A stretch of DNA of 64,000 nt from Sphingomonas sp. PP-F2F-A104-K0414 (GTDB lineage Bacteria > Pseudomonadota > Alphaproteobacteria > Sphingomonadales > Sphingomonadaceae): contig NZ_SLYD01000004.1 in assembly GCF_004340945.1 (NCBI RefSeq), positions 124,001-188,000 of the forward strand, in the 5' to 3' direction. The notes under the pieces are model-generated. The model made no database searches and was not told the origin of the DNA. It saw nothing but the letters and a program-made list of their open reading frames with translations. Positions 59,572-64,000 of the stretch are shown here, piece after piece (the first letter of the stretch is position 1; the number at the start of each line of letters is the position of its first letter). The translations under genes and the position numbers were made by a program.

Positions 59572-61047
59572 ATGACGCAAAGTTACGACATTCTCATCGT
59601 CGGCGGTGGCATCAACGGTGCCGCGATCGCCCGCGAGGCGGCGCTCAACGGGCTCTCGGTCCTGCTCGTCGAAAAGGGCGACCTCGCGGGTGCGACCTCG
59701 TCCGCCTCGACCAAGCTGATCCACGGCGGCCTGCGCTATCTCGAATATTACGACTTCAAGCTGGTCGCCGAAGCGTTGCGCGAACGCGAACGCCTGGTGA
59801 AGGCCGCGCCTCACATCATCCGCCCGATGCGCTTCGTCCTGCCGCACGAGAACGCGGTGCGCCCGTGGTGGATGGTCCGGCTTGGCCTGTACCTCTACGA
59901 TTGGCTTGGCGGCCGGATGACGCTGAAGCGGTCCCGCGGCCTGCGCAAGAGCGACATCGCCTATACCGCCCCGCTCAAGAACGGCGCGCGCGGCTTCGTC
60001 TATTCCGATGCGTTCGTCGACGATTCCCGCCTCACCGTGCTGAATGCGATCGACGCGCAGGACAATGGCGCCGAAATCGCAGTCCGCACCGAACTCGTCA
60101 CCGCCCGCCGCGACGGCGCATTGTGGCGCGCGACGCTGTCCGACGGACGCGACGTCACTGCACGCGCGCTCGTCAATGCCGCCGGCCCGTGGGTCGCAGA
60201 GTTGCTCGGTCGGCTCGGCATCAACGCCAGCGCCGGCGTCCGACTGGTCAAGGGCAGCCACATCGTCGTGCCTAAGCTCTACGAGGGCGACCACGCTTAT
60301 ATCCTGCAACTGGCCGACCGCCGCATCGTCTTCGCGATCCCCTATCAGGGCCAGACCGAGATCGGCACCACCGACATCCCCGTCGACCGCCCCGAAGATG
60401 CGGTGATCGATGCGGGCGAGATCGCGTATCTCTGCGACGCTGCGAACCAGCATTTCACGCGCCAGATTACACCCGCCGACGTCACCTCGACCTGGTCCGG
60501 CGTCCGCCCGCTCTACGACGACGGCGCCAGCGAGGCGAAGGCGGTGACGCGCGACTATGTCCTCGAACTCGACACGCTTGGGGATGCCGGCGGCGCACCC
60601 TTGCTGTCGGTGTTCGGCGGCAAGATCACGACGGCACGCCATCTCGCCGAGGAAGCGCTAGACAAGATCGCCCCCGCGCTCGGTGAGACCGTCCACCCGA
60701 TGACCCGCACCCGTGCCTTTCCCGGCGGCGCTATCCCTCCGTTCGCGACCTATCTCGCGCAGGTTCGCGCGCGCTGGCCCTTCCTGGGCAATGCGCGCAG
60801 CGAACGGATGGCGCATGCTTACGGCGCATTGCTCGACGAGATGCTTGCAGGGGTGAACGACGCAGCGGGTCTCGGCGCAGACCTTGGCGGTGGCCTGACG
60901 GAGATCGAAGCCCGCTGGATGCACGACCGGGAATGGGCAAGGATACCCGAAGATGCAATAATGCGTCGCAGCAAGATCGGGCTTGGCCTGAATGCGGAAC
61001 AAACCGCCGCGTTCGAGGCATGGTGGGCCGACGCCTACCCCGCGTAA
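59572..61047 (+). CDS. glpD: Aerobic glycerol-3-phosphate dehydrogenase
   Basis: A 491-residue FAD-dependent dehydrogenase on the inner membrane. The dinucleotide loop is DILIVGGGINGAAIAREAA; TSSASTKLIHGGLRYLEYYDFKLV and ETEIGTTDIPVDRP-type blocks (EIGTTDIPVD) are GlpD signatures. GGKITTARHLAEEAL follows near residue 350. It oxidises glycerol 3-phosphate to DHAP and passes electrons to quinone. It is divergent from rnr with only 53 bases between. Confidence 0.92.
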   Translation: MTQSYDILIVGGGINGAAIAREAALNGLSVLLVEKGDLAGATSSASTKLIHGGLRYLEYYDFKLVAEALRERERLVKAAPHIIRPMRFVLPHENAVRPWWMVRLGLYLYDWLGGRMTLKRSRGLRKSDIAYTAPLKNGARGFVYSDAFVDDSRLTVLNAIDAQDNGAEIAVRTELVTARRDGALWRATLSDGRDVTARALVNAAGPWVAELLGRLGINASAGVRLVKGSHIVVPKLYEGDHAYILQLADRRIVFAIPYQGQTEIGTTDIPVDRPEDAVIDAGEIAYLCDAANQHFTRQITPADVTSTWSGVRPLYDDGASEAKAVTRDYVLELDTLGDAGGAPLLSVFGGKITTARHLAEEALDKIAPALGETVHPMTRTRAFPGGAIPPFATYLAQVRARWPFLGNARSERMAHAYGALLDEMLAGVNDAAGLGADLGGGLTEIEARWMHDREWARIPEDAIMRRSKIGLGLNAEQTAAFEAWWADAYPA

Positions 61048-61112
61048 ATCTTACACCTTGCTTGTTGCGACATTCGGCATATCCTCTTTTCGATCAAGAG
61101 AGGAAAACCCTG

Positions 61113-61382
61113 ATGGCAACGTACCCGGACCTCCAAACCGATCCCGAAGACAAGAATCTCGTGATCCTGCAAAGCCTGATCTGCTTGCTTCGCGAAAAGA
61201 ATGTGCTGTCGCGCGCCGACATCGAAGAGCTCTGTGACACGGTCAAGCGACGCGCGAACGACCATGCCAGCGATCCGCTTCCCTGCCAGATAAGCGGTGC
61301 CAAAGCCGCCGCCACCGAAGTGGCGCAGATCGGCGACTATATCGGCCGCAAATACGGCGGAAAGCACCGTCGCTCGATCTGA
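61113..61382 (+). CDS. Small cytoplasmic protein, unknown
   Basis: An 89-residue hydrophilic protein, not recognised. It has a likely helical centre (VILQSLICLLREKNVLSRAD, IEELCDTVKRRAN) and a basic C-terminus, GRKYGGKHRRSI. AGAGAGGA precedes ATG 61113 by eight bases. It is 65 bases after glpD on the same strand. The helix pattern recalls small regulatory or toxin-neutralising proteins, but there is no specific match. Confidence 0.55.
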   Translation: MATYPDLQTDPEDKNLVILQSLICLLREKNVLSRADIEELCDTVKRRANDHASDPLPCQISGAKAAATEVAQIGDYIGRKYGGKHRRSI

Positions 61383-61550
61383 GTGCCGGGCACGACGCGA
61401 GCAACACGGCTTGGTGGTGCGTTGCGGATCGCGCTACTCGTCTGCATGATCGCAATGCGCGAACCTATCGCCTTTGCGGACCCGAGGGAGCACCGATGCG
61501 CTAGCGTAGCGCCCGCGAGGTCCGCGTACCTGCGGTGCTCGCAACCATAA
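61383..61550 (+). CDS. Doubtful 55-codon frame with a signal-peptide-like start (possible remnant)
   Basis: Starting at GTG 61383, directly after the previous stop, a 55-codon frame contains LRIALLVCMIAMREPIAFAD, which reads as a secretion signal with cleavage after AFA. After the TAA at 61548, a second frame over 61511-61620 codes for VRVPAVLATITLYGLDIATD, a stretch with beta-strand character. This could be a small secreted protein broken by a frameshift. There is no ribosome site, so it may also be chance. Confidence 0.25.
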   Translation: MPGTTRATRLGGALRIALLVCMIAMREPIAFADPREHRCASVAPARSAYLRCSQP

Positions 61551-61947
61551 CCTTGTACGGGCTGGATATAGCGACCGACCGACTGAGGCGCGGCGACAGA
61601 CGCATGCTACCGAGCGCGCAGTAACCCGTGGTCTTGGACATTCGAACAAGGCACGTCCCGCGCGCGCGATCGCGAGACGCTGAATTATCGGCATCGCGCG
61701 ACCGTACTCCGGACGAAGGCTGCCCCCACCTTCTCCTCAAGGTCGGTTGGGCGTCTCGCTAGATGCGCACCTGCCGCCGACAAACGCGGGGGCGTTAGCG
61801 AGGCACGACGCTTAGAATCTACAGCGTCCCATCGGCTTTGGGACATAGCAGTACCCGGAACCGTTCCCCGCGAACGCCAGCCATAGCTCCAGCCGACGCC
61901 CCGAACAGGCGATTGCAGGGCGATGCCCCCCCGATCGTGCCGCGCGA
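61551..61947. other. Non-coding stretch between glpD side and the SPOR gene
   Basis: No gene is supported here. Codon-position bias is weak and frames are short on both strands. On the minus strand, the last codons of a frame after the SPOR gene read LELWLAFAGNGSGYCYVPKP before a stop at 61812; this is a curious but isolated string. No tRNA, clear RNA fold or terminator with T-run was found. Confidence 0.4.
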
Positions 61948-62667
61948 TCAGCTTGCGACGAAGCAGGTTTCGCCAGCGACACGCAACCGGCCGCAGATGT
62001 CCGCCGCCTGGTTCGCGCTGCCCGCATTGACGCGCAGACGGTACAGCGTGCGACCGCCCGTCGCGACCGGCTGGACCGACTTACCCAGCGCACCGATATA
62101 GGCGAACCGCTTGGAGAAGGTCGTCCAGGCCGCGTTGGCAACCGCCTCGCTCGGATACGCGCCCAGCTGGACCAGCGAACCACCGGAGGCCGTTCCGGCA
62201 CCGTTCGGCTTCGACGGCGCCAGGGGGGTTGCGGCGACCAGGCGACCGCCCGATGCGGGCACCTGCGCGACGGCGTTGCGACCGGCCACGTCGGACGTCT
62301 TGGTCGCGACTGCCCGCTTGCCGTCGACAGGCGCTTCCGGCACGCCGCGCAGGTCGATCGCGCCGTTGCCCGATTTGCCCGCGCTGGTCGCGATCGCCGA
62401 GTCGCCCTCGCCCTTGACCTTCAGGCCGCCGGCGTCGTCAGGCTTGACCTTGTAGTCGCCCTCCTGCGCGGCGATCATCTGGCCATCGCCCGTGGGTGCG
62501 CGCTGCTGCAGCTTGTAGATACCGAAGATGATCGCGGCGAGCACCGCCAGTCCGAGCACGACCAGCGCGATGACGCGGCCGATGCCGACCGTATCCTGCT
62601 CGTCCGGCTCGACGGTTTCGAGCCAGGGGAGCCGGTCTTCCTCACGCAGATCCATGTCTTCGGCCAT
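61948..62667 (-). CDS. SPOR-domain membrane protein
   Basis: A 239-residue bitopic envelope protein. It has a cytoplasmic N-terminus (about 30 residues, acidic), one membrane helix at about 31-51 (IALVVLGLAVLAAIIFGIY), a flexible periplasmic linker, and a C-terminal SPOR domain (GGSLVQLGAYPSEAVANAAWTT and YRLRVNAGSANQAADICGRL). SPOR domains bind denuded peptidoglycan at the division site. ATG 62667 shares one base with the argS stop (TGATG), so it is coupled to argS, as often in sphingomonads. Confidence 0.85.
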   Translation of the reverse strand: MAEDMDLREEDRLPWLETVEPDEQDTVGIGRVIALVVLGLAVLAAIIFGIYKLQQRAPTGDGQMIAAQEGDYKVKPDDAGGLKVKGEGDSAIATSAGKSGNGAIDLRGVPEAPVDGKRAVATKTSDVAGRNAVAQVPASGGRLVAATPLAPSKPNGAGTASGGSLVQLGAYPSEAVANAAWTTFSKRFAYIGALGKSVQPVATGGRTLYRLRVNAGSANQAADICGRLRVAGETCFVAS

Positions 62668-64000
62668 CACTTCATCTCCGAAACCGCTTCGACACCCATG
62701 ATGGCGAGGCCGTTATGAATAATCTGCCCTATAGCGGACGCCAAGAAAAGCCGTGCCGCAGTCGCCTGCGGATCCTCGATCACTAGGAAACGGCGATCGG
62801 GACGGTCGTTGCCGACGTTCCACAGCGCATGAAACGCGGCGGCCAAGTCATAGAGATAAAACGCGATTCTATGCGGTTCGCGCGCCGTCGAGGCGATCTC
62901 GACCAGCCGCGGGAACTGCGCCGCGAGCTGCACGAGTGCCAATTCGTCCGTATCAAGCCGGGACAAATCGGCAGAAATAGGCGTAATTCCCGCCTCTTCC
63001 GCGCGCCGATGCAGCGATGCGATCCGCGCATGGGCGTATTGGACGTAGAAAACCGGGTTGTCCTTCGACGCCTCGACGACCTTGGCGAAGTCGAAATCCA
63101 TCTGCGCATCCGACCGCCGCGTCAGCATCGTGAAGCGCACGACGTCCTTGCCGACCTCGCGCACGACGTCCGCCAGCGTGACGAAATTGCCCGAGCGCTT
63201 CGACATCTTGACCGGCTCGCCATTGCGCAACAGCCGGACCATCTGGACCAGCTTCACGTCGAACCGCGTCTTGCCGCCGGTCAGCGCCGCGACCGCCGCG
63301 ACGATCCGCTTGACGGTGCCACCATGATCCGCGCCCCAGATGTCGATCAGCTGATCGGCGCTCTGGCTCTTCTGGAAATGATAGGCGAGATCGGCACCGA
63401 AATAGGTCCACGACCCGTTCGACTTCTTGATCGGGCGATCCTGGTCGTCGCCGAACTGCGACGAGCGGAACAGCGGCAGCTCGACCGGCTCCCAATCGTC
63501 CGGCGTCTCGCCCTTCGGCGCTTCGAGCACGCCGTCATAGACGAGATCGCGCGACCGCAGTTCCGCCTCGGCCGCCTCAGGCTTCTTTGCAGCCTGCAGT
63601 TCGGCCTCGGACGCGAACACCTCATGCTCGATCCCAAGCAGCGCCAGATCGGCACGGATCATCACCATCATCGCGGCAACCGCCTGCGTGCGAAAGACGA
63701 CCAGCCATTCGCTCTCGGGCGCGCCGACGTAGCGGTCGCCGAACTCCTTCGCGAGCGACTGCCCGACGGGGACGAGATAGTCGCCGGGGTACAGGCCCTC
63801 GGGGATCTCGACGGTCTCGCCGAGCGCCTCGCGGTACCGCAGGTGGACCGAACGCGCGAGCACGTCGACCTGACCGCCGGCATCGTTGACGTAATATTCG
63901 CGGATCACCTTGTGGCCAGCGAACTCAAGCAGGCTGGCGAGTGCGTCGCCCACGACTGCACCGCGGCAATGGCCCATGTGCATCGGGCCAGTCGGGTTTG
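62667..64000 (-). CDS. argS: Arginyl-tRNA synthetase, 5' end outside the window
   Basis: At least 444 codons of a class I synthetase are here; the start lies beyond 64000. The HIGH-type motif is seen as NPTGPMHMGHCRGAV at the very edge. Further along are YVNDAGGQVDVLARS, DYVLVPVG-like YLVPVGQSLAKEFG, GADHGGTVKRI and the KMSKR motif in EPVKMSKRSGNFV, with the DALR anticodon-binding domain at the C-terminus. It charges tRNA-Arg. Only about the first 130 residues are missing. Confidence 0.95.
   Translation of the reverse strand, partial: NPTGPMHMGHCRGAVVGDALASLLEFAGHKVIREYYVNDAGGQVDVLARSVHLRYREALGETVEIPEGLYPGDYLVPVGQSLAKEFGDRYVGAPESEWLVVFRTQAVAAMMVMIRADLALLGIEHEVFASEAELQAAKKPEAAEAELRSRDLVYDGVLEAPKGETPDDWEPVELPLFRSSQFGDDQDRPIKKSNGSWTYFGADLAYHFQKSQSADQLIDIWGADHGGTVKRIVAAVAALTGGKTRFDVKLVQMVRLLRNGEPVKMSKRSGNFVTLADVVREVGKDVVRFTMLTRRSDAQMDFDFAKVVEASKDNPVFYVQYAHARIASLHRRAEEAGITPISADLSRLDTDELALVQLAAQFPRLVEIASTAREPHRIAFYLYDLAAAFHALWNVGNDRPDRRFLVIEDPQATAARLFLASAIGQIIHNGLAIMGVEAVSEMK

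Noticed and set aside
57728..59575. Plus-strand open frame (about 615 codons) opposite rnr
   Set aside because: Shadow of RNase R. It has no ribosome site and no recognisable domain.
61630..61660. TTCGAA string resembling a tRNA T-loop
   Set aside because: The flanking bases do not form a T-arm, anticodon arm or acceptor stem, so no tRNA can be folded.
61501..61740. Minus-strand 79-codon frame containing MSKTTGYCALGSMRLSPRLS
   Set aside because: There is no ribosome site and no hydrophobic or domain pattern, and the frame ends at a low-bias region.
1..64000. CRISPR array, prophage or integrase-linked island
   Set aside because: No regularly spaced direct repeats, phage structural genes, integrases or attachment-site duplications were seen.

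Overview
The window reads as chromosomal DNA of a GC-rich alphaproteobacterium, most likely Sphingomonas or a close relative in the Sphingomonadales. The oxidative xylose enzymes are very close to those of Caulobacter. Exosortase-A-associated glycan genes, a FecR/TonB receptor unit, PHA depolymerase and many intergenic palindromic repeats of the kind common in sphingomonads point the same way. No tRNA, rRNA, phage, transposase or CRISPR array was seen. Genes are dense, often joined by ATGA, GTGA or TGATG overlaps.

Layout. 0-12 kb is a xylose/xylan island. It has xylX-xylB-xylC on the plus strand, then a xylose/H+ symporter, xylonate dehydratase xylD and a LacI-type regulator on the minus strand, then a divergent operon of secreted GH43 hydrolase, xylulokinase and xylose isomerase. 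It therefore encodes four of the five enzymes of the oxidative (Weimberg) route plus both enzymes of the isomerase route, with similar LacI-type operators at the xylD, regulator and GH43 promoters. 12-18.2 kb is a TctDE-like two-component system divergent from an orphan periplasmic binding protein, a phosphate/anion-type porin and a CitMHS citrate transporter. 18.2-24.7 kb holds a hydrolase, a secreted EEP-family phosphodiesterase and two divergent envelope operons (flippase/DUF2141; DUF2334 deacetylase/GT4/small membrane protein). 24.8-28.7 kb is an ECF sigma factor, FecR and a TonB receptor with an STN domain.

28.8-36.2 kb is a glycan cluster: a sulfotransferase-like protein, a GT28-like enzyme, a GT2, a sucrose-phosphate-synthase/phosphatase-like fusion, a GT4, and a GT2 with a zinc ribbon. 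36.3-41 kb has a Pit phosphate transporter with a Pho-box-like site, a Cu/Zn superoxide dismutase lipoprotein and an MFS carrier. 41-45.8 kb is part of an exosortase-A polysaccharide/O-glycosylation locus (GT, tiny membrane protein, O-ligase, acyltransferase). 45.8-57.2 kb is mixed housekeeping and stress functions: DJ-1/PfpI, topoisomerase IB, MscS, MaoC, thiolase, a flavin-type stress protein, PhaZ, an MsbA-like ABC exporter, TfoX and an enoyl-reductase-like protein. 57.2-64 kb has RNase R, glycerol-3-phosphate dehydrogenase, a SPOR protein and the 3' part of argS.

Most notable: (i) an unannotated 30-residue membrane peptide gene (50788-50880, minus) with a strong ribosome site, two downstream hairpins and a decayed second copy of its leader, suggestive of a type I toxin-like module; (ii) a palindromic repeat inserted in frame inside the catalytic domain of RNase R; (iii) the combined xylose routes under one operator type; (iv) an ECF sigma gene whose N-terminus is coded but lacks any ordinary start codon.
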